From: Epiperipatus broadwayi
Lineage: Eukaryota; Onychophora; Udeonychophora; Euonychophora; Peripatidae
DNA: 64,000 nucleotides
Assembly (NCBI GenBank): GCA_028023455.1
Contig: JAQFVV010000158.1
Coordinates: 186,001-250,000, forward strand
Direction: 5' to 3'
Under the pieces are notes generated by a model. It saw only the letters and a program-made list of their open reading frames with translations, was not told the origin of the DNA and made no database searches. How positions within the stretch are numbered: the stretch's first letter is position 1; each line of letters starts with the position of its first letter. Shown piece after piece: positions 27,191 through 39,083 of this stretch. Both the position numbers and the translations under genes were made by a program.

Positions 27191-30100
27191 TTCAGTTAAT
27201 AGTAAGTAATTGCACAAATAAATTGTTTTCTTTAGGAAAAAATAATAAAAATTTAGAAGATAATTAGCATGAACTTATGATCACTTTCTGGTGCTCATTC
27301 ATTTTAGAAAATACAAATCAATATCTAATTGAAACTTGACAGCAACTGGCTGTTTTTAATCATGGTGTAAACTAAATATGTTTAATTATTAGTGAATTGA
27401 ATTTGCATAATTTTGCATTAGATGACCTCTGTGAATATTATTCAATTGTATCATTGCAAACATGGTGGATTAGAAAACCCTATAAGATAATCTTCAACTA
27501 AATTAAGAAAGCAATTTATCTTTATTTACCATCCACTTTCAAACTTTTGTTATTTAAACATTGAGACATCTATTAAAAATAATTTTTTTTACTGAATTAA
27601 GTAGTAATATTCAGATTATTTTCTTTTACTTTTTCTACTGTAATTAGTCTTTCGACATTATGAATATTGGTGAAGTAAAAATTTATTTAGTTTAGTTTGT
27701 TGTGCTAATACTTTAATAAAAATTATTAAGAAATTTGACAACAAAATAAGGTAAGCACAACGATTTTCATCTGATAACAAACCATGAATAAGAAAACCAT
27801 AGGTCTCTAAGCTTTTACATAAAATAAAAAAGATCTTCAATACACAACTCCCCATTAACCTTAACATACTTCTAAATGATACAAAAGACAAAATATCCCA
27901 GGATCAAACTCCTCAGATAGTGTAAAAGATTGGGTGTGGTTATACCACTTGTAAATAGGTATACTATGGGGAGTCTAGAACATAGCCACTAGAGTTTCCC
28001 AACACAAATACTGGTACAAGTGTGCCAAAAGTATTCCAGAATATAAATATATTTTTCTGGAGCAAAAACAACTATCTAGCCATATTTTGATCCAACAAAT
28101 GTAAAAATGGTCTGCATAGAATGAGATGATGGAAAACATAAAATTAAAAAAGCTTGGTTTTTTGCTAATAACAACCCCCCAATTAATAAAAAAAGAATAG
28201 TGTACAACTCTCTAAAAAATGGAATATGTAAATCATTAATTTAAATAAATTAAGATTTACATATAAATACTACAACATTTCCAGATGACCATGGATACTA
28301 TAAATCTGGCTCAATCAGCCAAAAGTGCACTCAGTTATAACTAACAAACCAAACTGAATAAATTTTTACTTCACCAAAATTCATAACATTGAAAAACTAA
28401 TGAATTTACTATTACAAAATGAATATTTTTTTTATTTTACTATTTTTGATATAGAATTTTATTCTGATGATAATGCTGTATTGTGTAGTTTATTTTTAGG
28501 AAGTGAATCAAAGTCCATAATGAAAATTTGAAAAAAAAATAGCAAAGACCCATTTTTTGAGAAAGAAAAGGGACAGATGTCCAAAGATTTGACAATCATA
28601 TTGAAAAATTTAACTAAAAAATATTATAAAGGTGTCAAACTTTTATTTGTATTTGTAAGATATTAACTTATCAAACTTCATAGGAGTAGGAATTATTTTG
28701 TTTGCAGCTAAGGGTTTAAATTTTTTGAAATATAATGCAGTTTTTATATATTTAATGATCGTATTCTTTTTTTCTGAGAATGGAAATATTTGATTAGTTA
28801 TATACTTGTTAAAATCCTTTAGCAGAAAAAGTTTTAAAACAGCAGAAAAATATAATAAATAAGTATTCATTTTATAGTCATGTGCTGGAATATTTCTAAC
28901 ATTTAGTTGAATTATTAAATGGTTTTATAAAAATTCAAACCTTATTTATACTGTTCCAAATGCATTTAATTATATATTATTGTTAACAAATGAATGTATT
29001 TTAAAAAGTTATAATAAAATTGAGTTTTTATAAAAACTTTTAACAATTCCACTAAATGATGGAAATATTCCAATATTTAAATAAAATACTGTCATTACAT
29101 TCCTTCAGAAAGATATTAAGTACACCTCTAAATTTGTAGCAACTAAGTAAATCATAGATAAGGTGAAATTTTTAACAAAAATGTCATGGTTAAAAATATG
29201 TCTCTAATAACTATATAAGTGTATCATGATATCTGATTTCATTTCTTTTTCATATTCAGCTTAAGATTTGCCTTTGTTAAAATGAATAAGTAGCTTTTGA
29301 TTTCTAAAGCCATTTTAAATGTGATATTTTGAATATGCAGGCATGAAGAAATGTATAAAATATTTGGGTTATTTAGTTATCTTCAGAGTTTTAAACCACT
29401 AAACATCACATGATCCCCATTCTTTATGCTTACACAAACTGTGCACTGAGTGATATTACTGTATGAAGAGTTTTGCCTCTGTGTACCTTTAGAGTTCTAG
29501 GGTAATACTTAATGTTATATACTTTTGAGTTCATGACAGAGAAATTAATTTATTTCTATTTTTATTTAATTTCAAATGATTGATTTAACTTATGTTTTTT
29601 TGAGTTAATCTTATATCCATGATATTTTTGAGCTTCAAGATTTTTATTATTGTTATTGAACCTCTTATTTTTTTATTCATTTACATTTTTATTCATAATA
29701 ACAAAAAACATCAAATTTTATGTACATTCTGTATCTATTTATTTTTATATAATTTAATATAAAATGGAGAGAAAATGCTAACTTTCAAGAAGTAACAAGA
29801 ACTATGTGCTATAATTATCATCTAATAAATGTATGATTATGATCTATTGAGATCCAAAGGTAATAACCAAAATTGGCATTTTATTCGAAATAAAATTTGT
29901 GAATAAAATAAAAGTAACATTTTTAATTTTAAAATGGCAACTATAATAATAAATAAAATTCAAAAAAAAATTGGAATATAAAGCACTATATATATATCTT
30001 AAAAAAAGTTATATCCAATTGTAAACAAAATCTTTTAAACAAGTAATTAATTGTTATGATTCACTTGTATTTCTTTTTACTTAAAAAATTACAAACAGCA

Positions 30101-30779
30101 AACTTATAATAAATATTTTTTCTTCCAACTGTTTCAATTAACTCTGCAGCCTACAACAGAAATTTGTAAGTATTTATCTCAATTTATTATATTATATTGT
30201 ATTATCAGAAGATATGTTTCAGTTACCAATTTGTTCAGTAAGTAGTGAATAATAAAATAATCTTCAGATAAGAAATCATTTGTGAATAACAAGTAAACAG
30301 AGTACTGATATAGTATGTATTCTACTCTCATTTATTATTTTAGTTTCTGCTTTTAAACAATGCATGGCATCACTAAGGCCATACTGGCTCTCTATGAAGT
30401 AGTTATCAGACTGTTCACTGACTTCAATCTAAGCTAAGTTTTTTATGCGATTAATCATCTGAAATCATCGATTTAAATACTTTAATTGTGGTATGAAAGT
30501 GAGGAGTAAATTGTGATCAAGAGAGATACTTTTTTTTTTTAATTTGGAAAGATCAAAATTATTACAAAAAAAGTTTCAATCGCCATTTTAAAAATATAGC
30601 AGTTTAAAAAAAGAAAAAAATCTTTTTGTTGAACTGTGTGTTAATGTAAGTATTTCTATAACTAAGTTATACGTAAGATTAGTTGGTTTAAATTGGCTAC
30701 TAAAGTTTTTTTTAAATTTTAATTTAAGAACAGTTAGTTATTTTGAGGTAAAAGGTAACGTTTAGAAGCCTAAGTTACA
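27191..30779. other. AT-rich DNA without a gene
   Basis: No protein motif, repeat partner or RNA fold was found in about 3.6 kb. Frames at 27,658-27,891 and 28,643-28,870 on the minus strand have no recognisable domain and biased composition. Confidence 0.5.
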
Positions 30780-30882
30780 TGTGGTTATTGATCGATTATT
30801 TTTGAAAGTAAAAATTCTTCATCTTTCTGTGCAAAAGGGTTTGAAGAGTAGGAGAGAAAGTATAAAGTTAAATATAGAATAA

Positions 30883-31930
30883 GTGGCTTGGAAAATAAGT
30901 AATATCAATTGCATTTGTATTTTACAATGCATATATAATCATCAGAAAGGAATTAGATGTGCAGTAGTAGAATGTAATATATGTGATGAAGTTTTCCATT
31001 TGAAATGCTTAAATAAGACTAGGAAGGATGTAGCAGGTTTATGGTTATGTAGACAGTGTGTGAATGTGATAAAAGAGATGAAAAAGTGGTTTCAAAGTGT
31101 AGATATCATAAAGAGAAAGTCAGGAGGAATGGAGCAAAATGTAGTTGAGGAAGGCAGGAAGTCAGGAAAAATGGAACAAAACATAGTTGAGGAAGACAGG
31201 ATAGAGTGTGTTTGTAGTGGAGTGACAAGAGATATAGGTGGAAAAATAGATAGTGCATTGGAAATAGTTGGCCAAAGAATAAGTAAGATAGAGGAAGAGG
31301 TAAAGGATGTAGAAGAAAAATTAAAATCATTAGAGATGAAGTGTGAGCAGATAAAGGAATTATTGAATAGAAATGATAAGGAAGAAGTATATGAGGAAGT
31401 CCAGAAGGTGGTAGAGAAGGTTGTGAATGAATCAGAGAAAGTAGACTATGAGACAGTATTGATAGGAGATTCATTAATAAGAGAATGTGGAGATATAATT
31501 CAAGGGAAAATAGAAACAGGTATGTAAGAGTATTTTTTCTGGGAGCTAAAATTAGGGATGTTACAGAAGAAGCAAGGGAATAGAGATGTATATGTTATGG
31601 TAGGGACTAATAATTTATCAGAGTCATCAGAGAGAGTAATGGGTGAGTACACAGAACTGATTAGGAATTTGAGAATGGTTAAAGGAAGAGTAGGAATAGT
31701 TGGATTATTACCAAGATTTGATAAAAGGTATATGTTAGATAGTGCATGTTCTATAAATGAGAGATTGAAAGAATTGTGTGAGAGAAATGATGTTACATTT
31801 GTGGATGTGTGGGATTTTTTATTGGGAAGAGGGAGTTATTTGGTAAAGATGGGTTGCACTTAGGGAAACAAGAAAGTGAAGTTTTAGAAGGTCTGATTTA
31901 TAAAGAATATAGTTCGGGAAACTTGTAAAG
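30883..31930 (+). pseudogene. LINE ORF1: PHD finger, coiled coil, SGNH-type esterase
   Basis: The first 60 codons hold a cysteine/histidine pattern of a PHD-type zinc finger (CIC..C, C..C 'NICDEVFHLKCL', 'WLCRQC'). A charged, heptad-like coiled-coil stretch follows ('SKIEEEVKDVEEKLKSLEMK'). From about 31,450 an SGNH hydrolase begins with 'VLIGDSLIREC' (block I, nucleophile Ser) and 'VMVGTNNLS' (block III Asn). A stop at 31,525 is bypassed in another frame, which reads 'VRVFFLGAKIRDVTEEAR', so two compensating frameshifts flank it. The last esterase block 'DGLHLGK' is intact but in a shifted frame at about 31,849. In CR1-type LINEs such an ORF1 binds RNA; the esterase role is not settled. The start codon is uncertain. 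Confidence 0.8.
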
Positions 31931-32125
31931 GGGTGTGTGATTTTAAATTGTAGTGTTATTAAAAAGAAGAATGGGTGGGATGTAAGGATTAAACAAAGGG
32001 CAGTTGATTTAGATATAAATGTAGACATGGAGAGGGAATGGGTCTGTAAAATTAATGGTAAGCAAGTTATTTATAAGCATAATGGAGAAGAAAGAATAAA
32101 AAAAATTATAAAAGAGTAGTTAGGA

Positions 32126-32968
32126 TAGAAAAAAATTTTGAAATTGGGTATTTGAATATGCAAGGTGGTAGGAGACCAGAAAAGTGGCAGAAATTAAACA
32201 AAGCAATTGAAAATGAAGAGCTTGAGGTATTAGCAGTAGTGGAACACATCTAAGAGAAGATGAACCTATTTTGGAGATTTGGTATGGCAGAGTATAAATA
32301 GAAAAGAGAAAGAAAAAAAGGTGGTGGTGCAGGTGGTATACCAAAAAAATATTTAAATACTGTTAAATGCCAAGAACATTTGTGGTTTAAAATAAGGTTG
32401 GGTAAACAAAAATGGATGGTGGCTATAGTTTATATAGCTACTGGAGATAGTCAAATTATAATGGAATGGAACAATAGCATATATGAGTGTCTAGTTAAGG
32501 ATATACAGAGTTTTAAAGAAAAGGGGAAGAGAATAATGGTTATAGGAGATATGAATGGGCATATTGAAGAAATTGATGATGTAGACAATAAGAATGGACA
32601 GCCTTTGAAGAAATTTTGTCAGAGAGTAAATTTGAGCATTGGAAACTTATTTAATATTTATGAGGTACAATATACATGGTCTAGGAATAATATATCCCAC
32701 ACAATAGATTATGTATTGGTAGAGAAAGAGGGAATGAATAAAGTACAGAAAATTAAGGTGTTTGATAATGAAGAGAGAGTATGTAATAGTGATCATAATT
32801 TTGTTGTAATTGAAATGATAAGTAATGTGATGGAAAATAGAAATAAAAGTAGAAACAATAGTGAAAGATGTGGATGGAGAATGAATGATAAGAATAAGTT
32901 AGAAGAGTATAAAATACAAGTTGAAGAAAACATGGAAGAGTTGGTTGGAAATGAGTATGAGGACTGAT
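32126..32968 (+). pseudogene. LINE ORF2: APE-type endonuclease domain
   Basis: After 'EIGYLNMQGGRRPEKW' and 'LAVVE' (first blocks, with a stop and a frameshift near 32,250) the domain continues in one open stretch from 32,380. It shows 'GDMNGH' (Asp and Asn of the metal site), 'TWSRNNISHTIDYVLV' and the terminal 'SDHNFVVIEM' with the catalytic Asp-His pair. This enzyme nicks target DNA to prime reverse transcription. The domain would be close to complete if the early frameshift were absent. Confidence 0.85.
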
Positions 32969-33219
32969 GTGATGAAATAAAAAAAGTGGCAAATAGGGTT
33001 TTAGGTGAGAATATTCAGAAGAATAAAAGTAATAAAAAAATGAGAGTTAGTAAAAGTGTAAAAGAGAAGAAAACACATGCAGAGAATATAAGTATGCTAT
33101 TAAGAACAAAAAAAGTGAAAAAGATATTAATGCTAAATGGGAAAAGTATTCAGAAAAGAAGAAGTTACCTAAAATAGATAATTATAGAGAGAGAATGAAA
33201 CTAAATAGTAAATTATTGG

Positions 33220-34560
33220 ATGATATTAATAAAAAGTGGAAGGGATGGGAGTAAAAAATTTTGGAATTACATTAAAAGGAGAAATTTAGATGAGAGAGAG
33301 ATAGTATTACTGGATGAGGAGGGAATAGAGTGTAGCTCTAGAGAAGAATTAGAGAGAATATTGAATAGTTATGTAATGAATATAGAAAAGATGTTAGATG
33401 TGAAGGACAGAGGGATAGAAAATATGAAAGCATATAGTAATGGGAATATTAGGTTTACAGAAAATGAACTGAATGAGGCAGAGAAGAGATTGAGAAGTGG
33501 TAAGGCAAGAGGATTAGATGGATGGGCAGCAGAGATGGTAATGAATTTGGGGCATAGGGCAAAAGTAAAATTACTATCATGTTTTAATAAGATGGCACAG
33601 AAGATAGTTTTTCCGGGTAGTTGGAGTAATACAAGAGTAAGATTATTATTTAAAGGAAAAGGTAAGGTTCATAAAAAGTTAAATAATTATAAACCAATAG
33701 CAGTAACATCAGTTTTATATAGTTTTTCCATATATGGTGGCTGGAAGAGTTGCAAATTGGATGGAAGAAAATAATGTAGTGGGGAAATGCAAGGAGGTTT
33801 TATGTCATATAGGCATACAGGAGATAGTTTATTTGTAGTTACACAACTTATAGATATGAGTAGGAATTCAGGGAGATAGTTATATATGAGTTTTATAGAT
33901 ATAGAGAAGGCATATGATAGAGTGAATAGAAATAGATTATGGATAAGTTTAGCAAATCTGGGAATGGGTGAAGCTGTAGTGGGTGTTATTAAAACATTAT
34001 ATGAAAATAATTACTATACATATCAATTAGGGGATATAGAATCAGTTAAAGTTAAAAATGGGGTGGGACTGAGGCAAGGATGCCCTATGTCAAGCTATTT
34101 TGTTTGGGTTGTATTTGAGTGAAATGGAGAGAGCAATAGAAAGTCTAGGAAGAGAGATAGAGATAACGTTAATAGGTGGCAAGAGAGTATATACATTGTC
34201 GGTCTTTTTTTGTGGATGATGTCTTTTTGTGTGCAGAAAGAAAAGAAGATATGGAAGTTATGCTGAGGACATGCACAAGGGTGGGTAATGATATGGGGAT
34301 TAAATTTAGTGTAGAAAAATAAAATATAATGATGGTGAACACTGGGGAAAGAGAAGACAAAGATTTCTTATTGGGGGATATAAAGTTAAGTGTGGTGAAT
34401 AGATATAGTTATTTGGGAATCATCTTGAGTAATAAAAAAAAATGCTTGGATGAATGGGAGAAAAAATTGATAAATGAAGCAAAGAAAAGAAAGGGATTGA
34501 TAAAGAATTTAATAGTATTTTCATATAATAAATATGATGTAGTTAGAATTGTATGAAAGG
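33220..34560 (+). pseudogene. LINE ORF2: reverse transcriptase domain
   Basis: Fingers and palm blocks appear in order: 'SGKARGLDGWAAEMV', 'VRLLFKGKGKVHKKLNNYKPI', then after a frameshift 'FIDIEKAYDRVNR', 'KNGVGLRQGCPMS' and, after another, 'FFVDDVFLCAERKEDMEVML' at about 34,205-34,265. The catalytic box is F-V-D-D. The thumb continues from 34,329 ('SYLGIILSNKKKCLDEWEKK'). At least three frame changes break the domain. It is homologous along its length to the minus-strand copy at 21.9-23.2 kb. Confidence 0.85.
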
Positions 34561-34562
34561 GA

Positions 34563-35290
34563 GTGGCAGTAGCAGGGTTAACATACGGCAATGATGCATT
34601 ATGTGTTAGTAAAAGGATATTAGATTGCTTAGAAAAAGTACAAAGGGAAGTAGGAAGACATGCATTAGATGCTGAGGTGTGGACAGCAAAGGAGGAAATT
34701 CAAGGAGAAATGGGATGGTCAAGTTTTTATATGAGGGATGCAAAAAGCAAATTGAAAATGTTCAGTAGATTGCAGTTTATGGATAATAAAAGAATAGCCA
34801 AAATAGTATTTAATTGGATTACAAGTAAAGGGCAGGCAACAAGATGGGTGAGAAAGGTAATGCACTATGCAGAAGATTTGGATAAACAAGTTATGTCAGT
34901 ATACTTGTACAAAAAGATGGGATGATTGTGTTAGGAGGAGTTGAGTGTTATAGTGGGAAGGAGTGGGATAGAAGAATAGATGCATTAATAAAAAATAGGG
35001 AGTTGGACAGATGGAGAACTAGTATGGAGAGTAAAACGAGTTTAAATATATATAGAAGTAAACGGAACATTGGGTGTGAGTTAATTTATGATAATAGTAA
35101 GGAAAGTAGTTTATTGTTTAAGGCTCGAACAGGATCTTTAGCAACAAGGGAATATACACGTAAATGGAAAAATATGGGTGATTTAGTCTGCAAGTTGTGT
35201 AAGGAAGGCATAGAAAATATTAGCATCAGTTACTTCAATGTAAATGTTTGGAAGCAGAAAGGGTACAAATAATGAAGTTATGGAAGGTTA
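34563..35290 (+). pseudogene. LINE ORF2: C-terminal region with cysteine motif
   Basis: Two open stretches in adjacent frames (34,563-34,925 and 34,922-35,272) carry 'GLTYGNDALCV' and 'CKLCKEGIENI', matching 21,202-21,900 on the minus strand. The CxxC motif probably binds zinc, as in many LINE ORF2 C termini; its function here is inferred from the family. Confidence 0.75.
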
Positions 35291-35548
35291 AATATGAACA
35301 AAGTGATTATACAGAAAGTGAGTTATTGGTTTTTATGCTAGGTTTAGGAAAAATAAGGGGGATTTAGATATGAAGGTCATGGAGTTGACAAAGATTATGT
35401 TGTGAAAATGGGATGGAGCAGATTATGGGAAAACAGGGTGGACAATGGAAAAGGAAGGTAAAGTGACTAACAGGTTTCTCTGGGCATAACTGCTGAGAGA
35501 TTCCTGACTCCGTTTAAGGAGGTCACAGTACATCACATCACAAACTAA

Positions 35549-37013
35549 TCGATTTTTTTTTTTGAAAATTTTAGTACTATGTACTTTTACGAGAATCAAA
35601 TATAAAATTATAAATTACATATTTTTAAAACTTCATATTAATTGTACATTTTTTTTTTTAATATTCTTATTTGTCTTTCAAATTTTTAATTTTTTTATTT
35701 GTCTGTCAAAACGGATAAAAAATAAGGTCAACTGTAAATGTCAAGTTTTATAAAATACAATATCAAAAGTCAAATAAACTGTAATATATATATTATTTTT
35801 CATTTTAAAAAATGTGATATTTAATTAATATATAATACAATAAAAATAAACTGAGTTAGCAATAAAAAATAAAAAGAAAGATAAAATGAAAAAAAATTAT
35901 TTTGATTGCTAGTGATAATAGTAAGTAAACATTTCAGAGGGATAGAAAGAGGTTCTAAGTAATTGCTGTTTTATTGCCAAGACATTTCCCAATATATGTA
36001 ATACAGATGAGACTGTTATAGTTCAGGGATTGTGCTTCTCATCTTTGTCACAGTTTTGAATTTGGTTTCAATGCATGAACATTCAATAATCAATGCTTTT
36101 TTGATAGTTAATGATTTTATTTAATATTATAGGAAGATGTTTTATTATTCAATTATGAATTATATATGTAAATGTTCAGTTTTTCAACAAACAATTTAAA
36201 TTACTTTGTAAAAACAAAAAAACTATTTAACATTACAGGAAAATGTTTTATTTTTCAATTATGAACTACATGTATAAATGGCTAATTTTCAAACTATTTA
36301 CATATTTATTTTTAGGTTGCTTTATAGATTTTTTAAAGAAAACTATTTTATTTAATTATAAATAAATACCACAAAAGTACAAATCTACTATTATATACAT
36401 ATTTATTTTTAGATTACATTATAAAAATTTATATTTCACTTTATTGACTGAGTTCTACAGTATGTCTTCAGTAGCTCCATACACTGGGTAAAAGCAGAAA
36501 TTGACAGAAAAAGTGAATGTAAAACATCTACTATATCAGCACCAATAAACAGTATCTAACAAAGATTACCTCTTGCTGCCTTATAGGATAAGTTGTTTCA
36601 TCAAAGGCTAGATACTGTTTCCAATACAACAATCTTTTCTGACTCCTTTTTCTTATTTGTCAATTAAATTGATGCAATGCCTCATCATCATGAAGTTTCA
36701 CATAATCAGTTATTCACTTTCATACTTTAACTATATGCACAAATCCTTGAGAATTAAAAAAGCAATGATGAGGCAGGTTTGATAGATTGAATTCTTAGTT
36801 ATGATCTTTGTTTAAAACACTCCAATGATTAATACGATATGTTTCAGACTGAATTTGAGACAGAAGTTCCAGCTGGAAAAGATTTGTATTTAAGCAACAT
36901 ATTTAGAGATACTCCTGCATACCCTAGATGAAAGAGATTGGTGTAAAAATGTCCTATTTCACACAATCTGACTAGATTGTTATGCCTAAGGGATTAGTCA
37001 TTATAGCAATAGA

Positions 37014-37014
<1 letters not shown>
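35549..37014. other. AT-rich DNA without a gene
   Basis: No recognisable coding or RNA feature. Two paragraphs at about 36,110-36,190 and 36,225-36,310 resemble each other ('ttatttttcaattatgaa'), probably an old local duplication. Confidence 0.45.
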
Positions 37015-37045
<31 letters not shown>

Positions 37046-37192
37046 TAATAATAATAATAATAATAATAACAACAATAATAATAATAATAAAAATAATAAT
37101 AGTATTAGTAGTAGTAATAGTAGTAGTAGTAGTAGTAGTAGTAGTAATAGTATTAGTAGTAGTAGTAGTAGTAGTAGTAGTATAGTAGTAAT
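37015..37192. repeat. AAT/AGT trinucleotide microsatellite
   Basis: TAA units (with AAC interruptions) pass into TAG units, the same two-motif composition as at 15,317-15,642. Confidence 0.95.
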
Positions 37193-38606
37193 AGGTGGGG
37201 GAGGCAATAAACTATTATTTTTCTAAATATAGTTACTGTAAAAAAAACTACTCTACAAGGACTCTTAAGATTTAAAATTTATTTAGGTGCTTTTAGTGAA
37301 AATCATCTTACAGAGAAAGAAACTTTAATGGAATACATGAAAGTTATACATTTTTGAGAGGGCACATCAGTCATTGAAAGGAGAATGCATAGTGTAAAAT
37401 TTGAGTCTAATTCAGTATCTTTTATTGTTGGAATTATTTTCTGTATCAATAAAAAGTTAATAGTGTTGAAACTTGCCCTACATTATGGTACTAGTCTTCA
37501 TTTTATTAATGCTTATGATCTGAATTTAGATTCTTAAATTCAGAGAAAAAGGAATGCTTTAATTTCTTGCTGGATAGCATTTATACAGTAATACCATTAA
37601 AATATCATTTTTTTCTTCCGGAGATTTTAATGCATATGCTACATATAAATAATATATTTGCCAAAAATAATAGGAAATAATGGTATTTGTGCTGTAAATT
37701 CAAATGATATATTATTAATTTTTTTCACAACACATGAATTGATTATTAAAAATACTTTGTTTAGGCAGAAAAATCACTATGAGGGAATTTGTATGCATTT
37801 ATGCTCAAATAATGGCATCTAGTAGATTACATTATAGTTAAGAGTCAGACTGTAAAAGAAATTCATATTACATGCAAAGGCAAATTATTGAATGGATCAG
37901 ATATTATTAAACTCCAAGATTAAAAAGATAAATGCATTAAAATGTACATCTTATATCAATGATATTCATATGAAAATTGATGTTCATTCTTTAGAATTGT
38001 CTGCTACAATACTAAATTTTGACCATTTCTAATATGTATTTCCAGAATTGTTATATTCATGAAGTATAGATTTTTCTTAAGAAGTGTTATGAATATAAAT
38101 ATTTTTGGATTAAAAAAAAAAACTCCAATGGATTTCTGACAATGATCTTGATAAAAGCAAAACTAACATTTTCTGTGTGTGAGAATAACAAATTAAAGTG
38201 AAACTTCATAATAGATATCTCAAGGCAGAAGATGAATGACTGACAAGAAGGCTTAAAATGATTGGTGAATTAAAACTGCAAAAAAAATACAGACATTCAC
38301 ATTTCATGATAACTCTAGATCTTTTTTTAATACACTGAAAATAATGTGTGGACCTAAAAAACAATATTACAATTCTTGCTCTTACATTGTTTTCAGTTTT
38401 TTATAACAGATATTTTTGGAACAGTTTATAGGCTGTTTAATGAAAAAGAAATAAAGATCTGTTACAAGTTTGAAGATGAAATTTTTAATTTGAAACAAAA
38501 GTAAAAACAAGAATTTATATAATTACAAAATCTTGGCATAAGAATTTAGAGTTTGAAAGTTTATTGTGAAATCTTTCATAATGTCCTTTGTTTAATAACT
38601 AACATA
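37193..38606. other. AT-rich DNA without a gene
   Basis: Nothing recognised on either strand beyond background frames. Confidence 0.5.
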
Positions 38607-39083
38607 CTGTACAAACAATGTCATATATAGGGTATTTTAAGCGCAAACTATCACATGACCCTCAACCCTCCACCCTATCTCATACCACTGATACACTTAA
38701 CCTCATATATGTCTAAAAGATAAATAATCACCAATATCCCTTATTCATGCTAAACCAGCACTTGTCAGTTGGTTCAGATTATCATCTCTACACATATATA
38801 CAATAAGTGCTCAGATTTATATATAGCCAATCTTCATACTTTAATGGATAGGCTTCAATCCACTCCACCCTCTAACTCTACAGCCATCCATCTTATTGAA
38901 AATTTTATCATGGAATGCTCAAAACCCACACTGCTGCTGACATTCTCATCACATCCAGATTGATCATAAGTCACTCTGACTCTTCATGTACAGGACATAA
39001 TCCATTTAAGTATATATACAAGGGCTGAGCAGACATACAAGCTACTATTTAATATCTAACCTACAGGCTATATATATATATAT
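38607..39083 (-). mobile_element. Hammerhead-repeat unit, minus orientation, left of the LTR candidate
   Basis: Starts with 'actgtacaaacaatgt', the same word as the unit at 41,034, and contains the terminal module (38,640-38,700), the ribozyme-like core (38,724-38,784) and the body. It ends in an (AT)n tract into which the LTR candidate appears to have inserted. Confidence 0.75.
38724..38784 (-). ncRNA. Hammerhead ribozyme-like motif (copy G)
   Basis: Stem I and stem II (GTGCT..AGCAT) are intact on the minus strand. The core box is CTGACAA (G8 to A) and the second box is GAAT. Predicted inactive. Confidence 0.55.

Larger units (their letters stand above)
30780..35548 (+). mobile_element. Near full-length, decayed CR1/L2-like LINE with PHD-esterase ORF1
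   Basis: Order on the plus strand: a probable 5' untranslated part; ORF1 with PHD finger, coiled coil and SGNH esterase (30,883-31,930); then ORF2 with endonuclease (32,126-32,970), reverse transcriptase (33,220-34,560) and C-terminal cysteine motif (34,563-35,290); and a 3' tail ending at a T run near 35,548. ORF1 proteins combining PHD and esterase domains are known from CR1-related LINEs, which is the basis for the clade call. Stops and frameshifts occur throughout, so it is dead, but all domains are recognisable. The 5' border is a guess. Confidence 0.85.

Noticed and set aside
31106-31474. 122-codon minus-strand frame opposite the LINE ORF1
   Set aside because: Leu/Ser/Pro-rich shadow of the purine-rich coding strand, which has recognisable domains.
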